A stretch of 56,984 nt of DNA, taken from Coraliomargarita sp. CAG:312 (GTDB lineage: Bacteria > Verrucomicrobiota > Verrucomicrobiia > Opitutales > Intestinicryptomonadaceae). Both the position numbers and the translations under genes were made by a program. The notes under the pieces are model-generated. The model saw only the letters and a program-made list of their open reading frames with translations. It did not search any database and was not told the origin of the DNA. The stretch covers positions 5,687-62,670 of the forward strand of contig FR901603.1 of NCBI GenBank assembly GCA_000438015.1, given 5' to 3'. Shown piece after piece: positions 34,444 to 43,072 of this stretch. Position 1 is the first letter of the stretch, and each line of letters opens with the position of its first letter.

Positions 34444-37400
34444 ATGAAATTTTCGCATTTTTTTATAGACCGCCCTATCTTTGCTGCGGTTGTATCCATT
34501 CTAATTACATTGGTGGGGGTTGTCGGATATATGAGGCTTCCTGTTTCACAGTATCCCGACATTGTTCCTCCGGCCATAGTTGTGTCCACAACTTATCTTG
34601 GGGCATCTCCAGAAATCCTCATGGATACCGTCGTTGCTCCTTTGGAGCAGGAAATAAACGGCGTTGAGAAAATGATCTACATGTCCAGCCTTTGCAGCGC
34701 CAATGGACAGGTTCAAATAACGGTAACTTTCGAGCTTGGAACCAACATCGACATAGCGCAGGTACAAGTTCAAAACAGGGTGTCGATGGCAACTCCCCGC
34801 TTGCCCGAGGATGTTAGAAATATAGGTGTAGTCGTAAAAAAGAAGTCTCCGGACATGCTTCTTGCCGTGAACTTATTTTCACCGGACGGAAGCAGGGACA
34901 AGCTGTATCTGACAAATTATGCCATAACCCAGATGAACGACAGGCTCGCCCGCATATATGGAGTTTCCGAAGTGACCGTATTCGGTCCGCGCGAATACAG
35001 TATGCGCATATGGTTGAATCCCGACAGGCTGTCCCACTTCAACATGGCGCCTAGCGATGTTGTAAACGCCCTTAGGGAACAGAACCAGCAGGTGGCGGCA
35101 GGCAAGCTTAACCAGCCTCCCCTTGCGTCGCCCGACGTCGCCCACGAATTGATTATAAACACCCAGGGCAGGCTTGAAAAACCTGAGGAGTTTGAAAATA
35201 TTATAATAAAATATACAAGCGACGGGAAAACCGTACAGTTGAAGGATGTCGCGCGCGTTGAGCTTGGGTCGTATTCATACACGGAAGAATCCTACGCTAA
35301 TGGGCATCCGGCCGTGACTTTGGGCATTTACCAATTGCCTGGAACAAACGCATTGGATACGGCAATACGCATAAAGAAAGAACTCGACGAAATGAAGAAA
35401 TCGTTCCCAATGGGAGTCGAGTATATGATTTCCTACGATAACACGGAATACATCCGCACATCTGTCGACGCCGTTTACCATACGATTTACGAAGCGGTAA
35501 TTTTGGTCGTGTTTGTCATGATGTTGTTCCTGCAGAATTGGAGGGCGGCGGTTATTCCCCTGTTTGCGATTCCGGTATCTTTGATAGGAACTTTTGCGTT
35601 CATGTCTTTCTTAGGTTTCTCGATAAACAACCTTTCTTTGTTCGGGCTCGTATTGGCAATCGGAATAGTTGTTGACGACGCTATTGTCGTGGTTGAAAAC
35701 GTTGAAAGAAACATGCGCGACGGCCTTGACGCAAAAGAGGCGACCAAAAAGGCTATGTCCCAAGTCCAGGGGGCGCTCATCGCAATCGTTCTGGTTCTTT
35801 CGAGCGTGTTTATTCCGACCGCGTTCGTAGAGGGGATTTCCGGACAGTTTTACCGGCAGTTTGCGTTGACGATCGCCGTTTCCACAATATTATCCGGAGT
35901 TGTTTCGCTCACTCTGACGCCTGCCTTGGCGGCCATAATGATGCGCCACCACGATAAGCCGGATTTATTTACGCGGCTGTGGAATTTCTTTTTAGGTTGG
36001 TTCTTTAACGGTTTTAACAGGGGATTTGAATGGGTCGCCGACAAGTATGGAAAGATAGTGAGGGGAGTGGTAAAAACTTCCTATCTATGGCTGCTCGTAT
36101 ATGCCGGGCTTATAGCGCTTACCGTCTATGTTTTCGACATAACTCCCAAAGGATTTATTCCAAAGCAGGACAATGGCTACATATTGGTCACGTCTCAGCT
36201 GCCCGACGGCGTTGCGCTTTCGCACACCGACGACGTAATGAGGAAAGTTCAAGATATTATAAAGAATACAGAAGGCATACAGGATATAATGTCGATTGTC
36301 GGCATTAACGGCACAACTTTTTCCAAGACTTCAAATGCGGGCGCAATGTTTGTAAAAATGAGGCCTAAGGAAGAGCGCATAAAGAAGGGATTGACTTTGG
36401 ACAATATGGTCAGGATTCTGTCCCAGAAACTTGCCATACAGGTCCCGGAAGCTGTCACTTTCGTTCTCACGCCGCCCGCCGTCAACGGCATAGGCGCCGG
36501 AGGAGACTTCAAATGCATGGTTCAAGACAGGACCGACCACGGCATAAAGGCTGTTGAGAAATACACAAGATTGATTGCCGAAAAAGCGACGCAGACACCG
36601 GAAATTGCGCTGGCGTTTTCTACATATAGAATAGCCTCTCCGGAATTGTATGTGGATATCGACCGCGAGCGCGCGCAAAAGCTCAACGTGCCGATTAGTT
36701 CCATATTTGAGGCAATGCAGTTTAATATGGGGTCGGTTTATGTAAACGACTTTAATATTTTAAACCGCGTTTACCGCGTTGTTGCCCAAGCCGAGGGATC
36801 GCAGCGCACAGATATTCCTGACTTGTACAATTTGAAAGTTCCAAATGTTCGCGGCGTCAATGTTCCGCTTGGCTCTGTGGCGTCGGTCAAGCGCACGATC
36901 GGGCCGGAGCGCGTGGGCAGATACAATCTTTATCCGGCGGCCGAAGTTATGGGAAACCTTGCGCCGGGATATAGCACCGGCCAGGCAATGGCCGCGATAG
37001 AACAAATCGCCGAGGATGTTCTTCCGGACGGGATGGGCATTGAATGGACTGATTTGGCATATCAAGAAAAGCTTGTAGGAAACACGTCAATTATAATATT
37101 TTCATTGTGCGTAGTATTCGTATTCCTGCTGTTGGCTGCGCTGTACGAGAGCTGGAAGCTTCCATTGTCGGTGATATTGGTGGTTCCCCTCGTATTGCTT
37201 TTCGCAATGGCCGGAGTCCTTTACAGGGGGATGGATAATAACATTATGACGCAAATCGGTTTTGTTGTTCTAATCGGTTTGGCTTGCAAAAATGCCATAT
37301 TGATTGTCGAATTTGCAAAACAGCGCCAAGAAAAGGGCGAAGAGGTTGTTCATGCGGTAAGCATGGCGGCAAGAAACAGGCTTCGCCCCATCTTGATGAC

Positions 37401-37590
37401 GTCTTTTGCCTTCATATTGGGAGTTGTTCCTCTCGCGTACGCTACGTCTTCGGGTTCGGAGTTGCGCCAGGCTTTAGGAACGTCAGTGTTCTTCGGAATG
37501 ATAGGCGTGACGCTATTCGGACTTCTGTTTACCCCCGTGTTCTTTTATGTTATTAGAAAGGGCTATAAGCCTGAAAACGTTCAACAATGA
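34444..37590 (+). CDS. RND multidrug efflux permease (HAE1/AcrB family)
   Basis: A 1048-residue proton-driven transporter with 12 transmembrane helices and two large periplasmic loops. It starts FSHFFIDRPIFAAVVSIL, the typical family N-terminus. The proton-relay aspartates in helix 4 are D411 and D412 (IVVDDAIVVVENVERNM). The C-terminal half includes the matching CKNAILIVEFAKQRQEKG and RPILMTSFAFILGVVPL segments. AGGGGA precedes the ATG. Length and motifs match AcrB/MexB-type pumps for hydrophobic drugs, detergents or bile salts. The actual substrates are unknown. Confidence 0.96.
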   Translation: MKFSHFFIDRPIFAAVVSILITLVGVVGYMRLPVSQYPDIVPPAIVVSTTYLGASPEILMDTVVAPLEQEINGVEKMIYMSSLCSANGQVQITVTFELGTNIDIAQVQVQNRVSMATPRLPEDVRNIGVVVKKKSPDMLLAVNLFSPDGSRDKLYLTNYAITQMNDRLARIYGVSEVTVFGPREYSMRIWLNPDRLSHFNMAPSDVVNALREQNQQVAAGKLNQPPLASPDVAHELIINTQGRLEKPEEFENIIIKYTSDGKTVQLKDVARVELGSYSYTEESYANGHPAVTLGIYQLPGTNALDTAIRIKKELDEMKKSFPMGVEYMISYDNTEYIRTSVDAVYHTIYEAVILVVFVMMLFLQNWRAAVIPLFAIPVSLIGTFAFMSFLGFSINNLSLFGLVLAIGIVVDDAIVVVENVERNMRDGLDAKEATKKAMSQVQGALIAIVLVLSSVFIPTAFVEGISGQFYRQFALTIAVSTILSGVVSLTLTPALAAIMMRHHDKPDLFTRLWNFFLGWFFNGFNRGFEWVADKYGKIVRGVVKTSYLWLLVYAGLIALTVYVFDITPKGFIPKQDNGYILVTSQLPDGVALSHTDDVMRKVQDIIKNTEGIQDIMSIVGINGTTFSKTSNAGAMFVKMRPKEERIKKGLTLDNMVRILSQKLAIQVPEAVTFVLTPPAVNGIGAGGDFKCMVQDRTDHGIKAVEKYTRLIAEKATQTPEIALAFSTYRIASPELYVDIDRERAQKLNVPISSIFEAMQFNMGSVYVNDFNILNRVYRVVAQAEGSQRTDIPDLYNLKVPNVRGVNVPLGSVASVKRTIGPERVGRYNLYPAAEVMGNLAPGYSTGQAMAAIEQIAEDVLPDGMGIEWTDLAYQEKLVGNTSIIIFSLCVVFVFLLLAALYESWKLPLSVILVVPLVLLFAMAGVLYRGMDNNIMTQIGFVVLIGLACKNAILIVEFAKQRQEKGEEVVHAVSMAARNRLRPILMTSFAFILGVVPLAYATSSGSELRQALGTSVFFGMIGVTLFGLLFTPVFFYVIRKGYKPENVQQ

Positions 37591-37603
37591 CACGATTTGC
37601 TAT

Positions 37604-39088
37604 ATGAAAAACTACAAGCACAATATACTTTTTTTCGGCATGGCCGTCGCGCTTGCGGGGTGCATGGTCGGTCCCGACTATGTGGAGCCTTCGGTCGGGG
37701 CTCTTGAGTCCGACTTAAAAGCGGAGCATTTTTTCCGCGACGAGGGCCTATGGAAAGAGGCTGTTCCGGCGGATTCTCTCCCAAAGGGAGATTGGTGGAG
37801 CGTCTTCGGAGATGCGCAGCTGGATTCTCTGCTAAAGCAGTGCAGGGAAAACAATCCCAATCTATCTGCGGCGTTTTACCGCGTGGAGCAGGCGCGCGAG
37901 AACGCCCGCATGGAGAAGTCGCAGCTTTATCCGTGGCTTAGCGGAAACGGTTCTTTTGAAACCGTGAATCCGTCTAAAAATGTGGCTCAAAGCAGCGGTT
38001 CTTATGAAAAATGGACTACTGGCTTCGGTCTTACATGGGATTTGGACTTGTTCGGGCGCATTAGAAGCATCCTAGAGGCGGATATTGCCGACGCCCAAGC
38101 TGAATTGGATGCCTATAACAATCTAATTCTCTCAATGCAGACAAGCGTAGCGAACAGTTATTTCACGATACGCCAATACCGTTCTGAAATAGAATTGCTC
38201 GACCGCACGCTGAATGTGCGCAAAGAGCAGACAGACCTCGTGCGCCGCCGTGTCGAGCTGGATTTTGCCAGCGAGCTGGACTTGCAGCGTGCCATACAGC
38301 AGGAGTGCGATGCGGCCGCGCAGTTGGCCGCCCTTCAGCGCAGCTTGGCCCTCGAGAAAAACAATATCGCAATTTTAGTTGGAACAACTCCGTCAAAGTT
38401 GAACATAAAAATCGAGCCATTGGGCGAGGTTTTACCAAAGCTTCCCGCGGCTGTTCCCTCGCAGCTGCTTGAGCGCCGCCCAGACATAGCGGCCGCCGAG
38501 CGGGCCGTATATGCGGCAAACGCGCGGATAGGCGCGGCGCATGCCGGATACTTCCCCACGGTTTCGATTTCTGCTAATACCGATCTGTCTGCAAACAAGA
38601 TAGAGAAACTTGTAAATTCAAGCAGTTTTGCATGGGGTATAAGCCCTCAAATTTATATACCTATTTTCCAAGCCGGCAGGACTTACGCCCAGAAGCAAGT
38701 TGCCCTTGCCGCACACAAGGAAACTCTTGAAAATTACAAGGCGGTCGTTTTAAATGCGATAGGCGAAGTTGAGAACGCCCTCTCTGAAATAAACAATTTA
38801 AGGGTGGAGTATAAAAAGCGCATTGACGTCACAAATGCTTCTTTGAAAGTTCAGGAGCTCACAATAAGGCAATACGAGCTTGGCTTTGTGGACTATTTTT
38901 CCGTGAGCGACGCGCAGCGACAGGCGCTAATAGACGAGCGCGAGCAAATAGCGCTTCGCGGCAGCCGTTTCCGCGCTTGCGTGAATTTGATAGCCGCCAT
39001 CGGCGGCGGCTGGCAATTGAACGACGAAGAACAAAGAGAAGCTTTGGAGCCCAAACTTGAGGACAACTTGTTAGTGTATCCTCAATGA
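37604..39088 (+). CDS. Outer-membrane efflux lipoprotein (NodT/OprM family)
   Basis: A 494-residue TolC-like channel protein, third component of the pump. The start at 37604 gives MKNYKHNILFFGMAVALAGC with lipidation at Cys20 and the family hallmark MVGPDYVEP right after. Two outer-membrane-efflux repeats are visible (NPNLSAAFYRVEQARENARM near 90 and the VSISANTDLSANKI and QIYIPIFQAGR segments later). RRPDIAAAERAVYAANARIG is the usual second-repeat motif. It begins 13 bp after the pump stop codon. Confidence 0.94.
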   Translation: MKNYKHNILFFGMAVALAGCMVGPDYVEPSVGALESDLKAEHFFRDEGLWKEAVPADSLPKGDWWSVFGDAQLDSLLKQCRENNPNLSAAFYRVEQARENARMEKSQLYPWLSGNGSFETVNPSKNVAQSSGSYEKWTTGFGLTWDLDLFGRIRSILEADIADAQAELDAYNNLILSMQTSVANSYFTIRQYRSEIELLDRTLNVRKEQTDLVRRRVELDFASELDLQRAIQQECDAAAQLAALQRSLALEKNNIAILVGTTPSKLNIKIEPLGEVLPKLPAAVPSQLLERRPDIAAAERAVYAANARIGAAHAGYFPTVSISANTDLSANKIEKLVNSSSFAWGISPQIYIPIFQAGRTYAQKQVALAAHKETLENYKAVVLNAIGEVENALSEINNLRVEYKKRIDVTNASLKVQELTIRQYELGFVDYFSVSDAQRQALIDEREQIALRGSRFRACVNLIAAIGGGWQLNDEEQREALEPKLEDNLLVYPQ

Positions 39089-39108
39089 TAGATTCTTTAG
39101 CATGTCCG

Positions 39109-39140
39109 GCGCCAGCGCCTAAGGCGCGGCGCTAGTTTTA
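39109..39140 (+). terminator. GC-rich hairpin after the RND operon
   Basis: GCGCC-A-GCGCC pairs with GGCGC-GGCGC around TAA, followed by TAGTTTTA. It starts 20 bp after the operon's last stop codon. The T-tract is short, so termination may be partial and the next gene may receive some read-through. Confidence 0.55.
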
Positions 39141-39149
39141 GGGTAAGCT

Positions 39150-40070
39150 ATGAAAAGGTTGTTTTTTATTGGGTGCGCGGTATGCGCGCTCATATTTTCG
39201 GGGTGTGCGTCTTTTAAGTCTGACGAAATTCTTTTGAATGTTGCAACGTTCAATATGCGCTGCGACTTGGAGGGAAATAAAATTTGGAAAGGCGCATGGA
39301 ATTTGCGAAAGGCAATGATTGCGCAGATGCTGCTGGAGCGCGATATGGATATTGTGGCTTCGCAGGAGCTTTATGTCCACCAGATGGACGACCTGAAAAA
39401 GGAGCTTGCCGGGAAGTATGACTATGTTGAAACGCAGTCTCTCTTGGCTTTTGATCCCAAATTGATAGACGGCAGAAACAGGCCCGCCGCCGACGATTGC
39501 GAAATAAGAATGCATAATGCGATTTGGTATAAGGCGTCGAGGTTTTCGGTTCTGGAAAAGGGGTCTTTTTATCTTTCCTCCACTCCGGAAAAAATGTCAT
39601 TTGGTTTTGAGCCAAACGCCCAGTGCCGGCGCTGCGTATGGGCAAAATTTGAGGAATTGGCTTCCGGAAAAGTCTTTTACGTTTTTAACGTCCACTCGGA
39701 TTGGGAAAACAGAAAAAGCCGTGTGGCGTCAAACGATTTAATTATGCGCAAGATATCCGATATTGCGGGGGGAGAAACTGTCTTTTTAGCCGGGGACTTT
39801 AATGACGGGACATCTGAGAGCGCCAATATGTTTAAAGACATTGGAAGATTTTTCGATTCCCGCGAAATATCCAAAAGCGATCCATATGGACCGTACGCCA
39901 CTTTCCATAATTGGGGAACGAACGATATGAAAAATCCCGAAAATAGGCTCGATTACATATTCGTAAAAGGGAAGATACGAGTTCTTTCATACGGGGTTTT
40001 AAGCGATACAAACGGGGTAATATACCCTTCAGACCACTATCCCATTCTCATAAAAACGGAGGTCAAATAA
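39150..40070 (+). CDS. Endonuclease/exonuclease/phosphatase-fold lipoprotein
   Basis: A 306-residue member of the EEP superfamily, which hydrolyses phosphodiesters or phosphomonoesters. The N-terminus (MKRLFFIGCAVCALIFSGC) is a lipoprotein signal, with Cys19 as the anchor. Motifs are VATFNMRCD, SQELYVHQ for the metal-binding Glu, NVHSDW, GDFND and the terminal SDHYPI with the catalytic His. An exported, lipid-anchored EEP protein may act on extracellular nucleic acids, lipids or sugar phosphates. The substrate cannot be told. Confidence 0.88.
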   Translation: MKRLFFIGCAVCALIFSGCASFKSDEILLNVATFNMRCDLEGNKIWKGAWNLRKAMIAQMLLERDMDIVASQELYVHQMDDLKKELAGKYDYVETQSLLAFDPKLIDGRNRPAADDCEIRMHNAIWYKASRFSVLEKGSFYLSSTPEKMSFGFEPNAQCRRCVWAKFEELASGKVFYVFNVHSDWENRKSRVASNDLIMRKISDIAGGETVFLAGDFNDGTSESANMFKDIGRFFDSREISKSDPYGPYATFHNWGTNDMKNPENRLDYIFVKGKIRVLSYGVLSDTNGVIYPSDHYPILIKTEVK

Positions 40071-40083
40071 ATTAATAGGGGAG

Positions 40084-40123
40084 GGCAATGGATGCATTGC
40101 CGCGGGCTCCGCTGCATTTTTTG
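40084..40123 (+). terminator. Weak hairpin/T-run between convergent genes
   Basis: GGCAATG/CATTGCC with a GATG loop (40084-40101) and a small GCGG/CCGC stem are followed by TTTTTT at 40117-40122. It could end the EEP gene transcript, but stem and T-run are not ideally placed. Confidence 0.35.
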
Positions 40124-40130
40124 TATTTCT

Positions 40131-40640
40131 TTAAGATATCTGGTCGGAAAAAAGCGACGGCGATAGCAGGAAATCCAGAGTCCAAGTTCCGTAGTCGTTA
40201 AATTGCGACGGAGGCTCTATTAAAGTTAGAGCCGCCAAGGAACATTTTTTAAAAATGGTTCTGCCGCCGTCCTTTTGTCCATAGATCAGCAGGTCGCACA
40301 GATTTTCCAAAATAGGGTTGTGGGAAACCACAACAAGGTCTCCGCCAAAACACGATACTGATGCTATCATTCTGGCCGCATCGCGGGGATTGTCGTTTGG
40401 TGTTATATTTCCAGTTTCAGACAAAGGCGCGCCCAATAGCATTTGCTCTTTAAAAATTTGAGCCGTTTCAACGGCGCGCAAATACGGGCTGTGCCAAATC
40501 TGGACGACATTGCCGAAGTTGTTCTTGTCGAGATAACGGCATAGCTTTTTTACTTGATTTCTGCCCTTTGGGGTGAGCGTTCGTTCCGAGTCGGGCCAGA
40601 TGTCGTTTGCTTGTGCGTGTCGCAGGAGGAAAAGTCTCAT
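40131..40640 (-). CDS. sixA: Histidine-phosphatase SixA-like protein
   Basis: A 169-residue phosphohistidine phosphatase of the histidine-phosphatase (RHG) superfamily. The catalytic motif is LRHAQA with H8 and R7 at the very N-terminus. Supporting residues are the R in SPYLRAVETA and H107 in VVSHNP. SixA dephosphorylates phosphohistidine domains in phosphorelays or the PTS in E. coli. The final 20 residues are divergent. It is the last gene of the murJ-hemE-hemN-sixA run. Confidence 0.87.
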   Translation of the reverse strand: MRLFLLRHAQANDIWPDSERTLTPKGRNQVKKLCRYLDKNNFGNVVQIWHSPYLRAVETAQIFKEQMLLGAPLSETGNITPNDNPRDAARMIASVSCFGGDLVVVSHNPILENLCDLLIYGQKDGGRTIFKKCSLAALTLIEPPSQFNDYGTWTLDFLLSPSLFSDQIS

Positions 40641-40673
40641 TTTTTTGCAGTAAAAGTATTTCCGCCGGATTTG

Positions 40674-42011
40674 TCAAACAGTTTTAGAATACCGTATATT
40701 GTCGGATAATCTTGCGTCGAAGAGCATTGCTATGTTGCGCAAGAACAGCCTGCCGGTTTTTGTGACTTCAAATCCATCGCCGCGCATTTCCACCAGGCCG
40801 TCGTCGCGCATTGCTTCCAAATGCGGGAATGCGTCTTTAAACTTGGCTTTGAAATCCACTCCGTAGCGGTTATAAGAAACCTTTAGCGAACACATTATGT
40901 CCATTATTATTCCGCGCCTTAGAATGTCTTCCCCGTCTAGAATTATACCACGCTCTATCGGGATAATGCCGGATTTTATTGATTTCTCATAGGCAGGCAT
41001 AGACTTGAAATTTTGGCGGTAGGAAATTTTTGTCTCTGATATTGATGTGAGCCCAACGGCAAAAGTGTCCAATCCAGCATGCGTTGAATAACCTTGGAAG
41101 TTGCGGTGCAGCGTGCCGTTTTGCCGCGCCTGCATAAGGGGATCAGAAGGTTTTGCGAAGTGGTCCAACCCAACAAATTCAAATCCATTTTCCTCAAATT
41201 GGCGTTTCGCGGACAGAAAAATCTCAACCTTTTCATCGGAATTTGGGAGGGGATTCCTTTCGAGGTTTTTTTGAGAAGGTTTCATCCAAGGGACATGCGC
41301 ATATCCGAATAACGCTATTCTTGTTGGGCTCAATGAAAGCGCGTCAGATACGGTTTTTGCAAAAGTTTTGGGTGTTTGGAGGGGAAGGCCGTAGATTAAA
41401 TCGCAATTTATATTTTCGATTCCCGCGCCGCGCAGCCATTCGAATGCTGCTTCGTTCATGGATTGCGGCTGAATTCTGTGTATTGCCTCCTGGGTGTCCC
41501 TGTTTGTGTCCTGTATGCCTATTGACGCGCGGTTTACGCCGATTTTTGCAAAAGCTTTGACTTTGTCCTCCGTGAGGGTGCGCGGATCAAGCTCTGCGGA
41601 AAATTCGCAGTTTTCCGATACCGAAAAATATTTTCTTATTATTTCTCCTAGCTGCAAGATTTGCTCGCATTCCAGAAAATTTGGAGTTCCTCCGCCAAAA
41701 TGGATTTGCTCTAGGGCGCGCCTCGACAATCCGTTGTCTCGCCACAATTCAAGTTCAGCTTTTATTAGGGCAAGGTACGCGTCGACTTGCGCCGCGTCGT
41801 TGCATACGCTTGATGTGCATCCGCAAAACCAGCACAGGCTTTTGCAGAACGGAATGTGTATGTAAAGAGACAGCGGATACGGATGGCGCACGGCGTAATC
41901 CGCCAGTAAATTTTTGTCCGTTTCCGGCGAAAAGTGAGGAGCGGTAGGATACGAAGTGTACCGCGGGCCATTGGTCGCATATTTTGATATGAGTTCTTTT
42001 AAGTTTTGCAT
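40674..42011 (-). CDS. hemN: Oxygen-independent coproporphyrinogen III oxidase HemN
   Basis: A 445-residue radical-SAM enzyme that converts coproporphyrinogen III to protoporphyrinogen IX without oxygen. IHIPFCKSLCWFCGC carries the cluster cysteines C56, C60 and C63 plus C65. GGGTPNFLE, IGIQDTNRDTQEAIHRIQP and NCDLIYGLPLQT are further HemN signatures, and the C-terminal domain is present. It begins one base after the hemE stop, so it is translationally linked to a hemE gene that is frameshifted here. Confidence 0.94.
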   Translation of the reverse strand: MQNLKELISKYATNGPRYTSYPTAPHFSPETDKNLLADYAVRHPYPLSLYIHIPFCKSLCWFCGCTSSVCNDAAQVDAYLALIKAELELWRDNGLSRRALEQIHFGGGTPNFLECEQILQLGEIIRKYFSVSENCEFSAELDPRTLTEDKVKAFAKIGVNRASIGIQDTNRDTQEAIHRIQPQSMNEAAFEWLRGAGIENINCDLIYGLPLQTPKTFAKTVSDALSLSPTRIALFGYAHVPWMKPSQKNLERNPLPNSDEKVEIFLSAKRQFEENGFEFVGLDHFAKPSDPLMQARQNGTLHRNFQGYSTHAGLDTFAVGLTSISETKISYRQNFKSMPAYEKSIKSGIIPIERGIILDGEDILRRGIIMDIMCSLKVSYNRYGVDFKAKFKDAFPHLEAMRDDGLVEMRGDGFEVTKTGRLFLRNIAMLFDARLSDNIRYSKTV

Positions 42012-42012
42012 T

Positions 42013-43072
42013 TTAGGCTTTAAAGTTTTTTACGGTTTCGCACATGGCCTCGACATTTTCCAATTTAGCGTCTGGGCGTATTCCGTGCCCTAGGTTGAAA
42101 ATATGCTTTCCAGAAGATTGCATGTCGCTGATTATATCGAATGTTTTTTTTGCAGCAGCTTCCGCGGAATCCTCGGAAAGAACTGACGCAGGCAGGTTGC
42201 CTTGCAGGCAAAATCCAGGCCCATATTTTTCCATTATTTCAGAGAGGCGCGCCGACGAGTCCAAGGAATATGCGTCCGCGCCCAAATCGGCAACCTCCTC
42301 AAAGCGCCCCGACATGGCGTTTGCGAATACGATAGATTTTGTCTTTCCTTTCAAGCGCTTCAATATGGGTTTTATCCATTTTCCTGACAGATTTTTATAT
42401 TCCCCGATTGGAGCGGCTGCCATATCCCCCGATTGGAGCGGCTGCCGCGTGAGAGTCGAATATCTGAAATGCGTCTATCCCGCATTCTGCCTGCATTTGG
42501 GCGTATTCCGAAACCGCGCGCTCCAGGGCCGACAGGAGCTTCTCCAGCAGATCCGGAGCTTCCTGCATTAGTTTTTTAAATCGCGGGAAGCCTGCGGAGC
42601 TTTCGCCTTCAACCATATACGCGGCAATCGTAAACGGAGAGCCTGCAAATCCCAATACGGCGTTGTCTGGAAGTTCCCTGCGCAGCAATCGGAGATTTTC
42701 GGCAACGTACGAAAGCCGCTCGCGCACGCGCGGAATGTTTTTTTCGATTTCGGAGACATCGGATTGGCTCTCTATTCTTCCTTGCATTAGTATGCCGCCT
42801 GCCTCTTTAAAATTGTATGGAAGCCCAAGGGCTTCGGATATTACCAATATGTCAGAAAAAAGGATTGAGCAGTCGAATCCGAATCTGCGCATCGGCTGCA
42901 GCGCGGCCTCAACTCCCAATTCTGGCGTCTTTACGATTTCAAGAAAGGAGTATTTTGACTTTAATTGCCGGTATTCAGGCAGGTAGCGGCCCGCTTGTCT
43001 CATCATCCAAAAAGGCGGCCTCGCATTCTTTTTGCCTTCAAAAACGGATATAAAAAGTTCTCTTGAATTCAT
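42013..43072 (-). pseudogene. hemE: Uroporphyrinogen decarboxylase HemE, frameshifted by a 25-bp tandem duplication
   Basis: HemE removes four carboxyl groups from uroporphyrinogen III. Frame one (43072 to 42395) encodes MRQAGRYLPEY, LFSDILVISEALG and SPFTIAAYMVEGE, up to FDSHAAAAPIG. It then runs into ten foreign residues and a TAA. The rest, from EYKNLSGKWIKPIL to FNLGHGIRP, continues in another frame down to 42013. Joined, the product would be about 344 residues, normal for the family, with all key residues intact. The break is exactly the 25-bp tandem duplication at 42397-42446. The duplication junction creates an ATG (42423) in the correct frame for the second half, so restart producing two fragments is conceivable. 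The start overlaps the murJ stop (ATGA). The call is loss of function unless corrected by slippage, +1 frameshift or a sequencing error. Confidence 0.88.
42397..42446. repeat. 25-bp tandem duplication inside hemE
   Basis: Two adjacent 25-bp copies, 42397-42421 and 42422-42446, differ at a single base (T at 42401, C at 42426). Because 25 is not a multiple of three, the extra copy shifts the frame of hemE. The copies share the core CCCCGATTGGAGCGGCTGCC. Confidence 0.95.
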
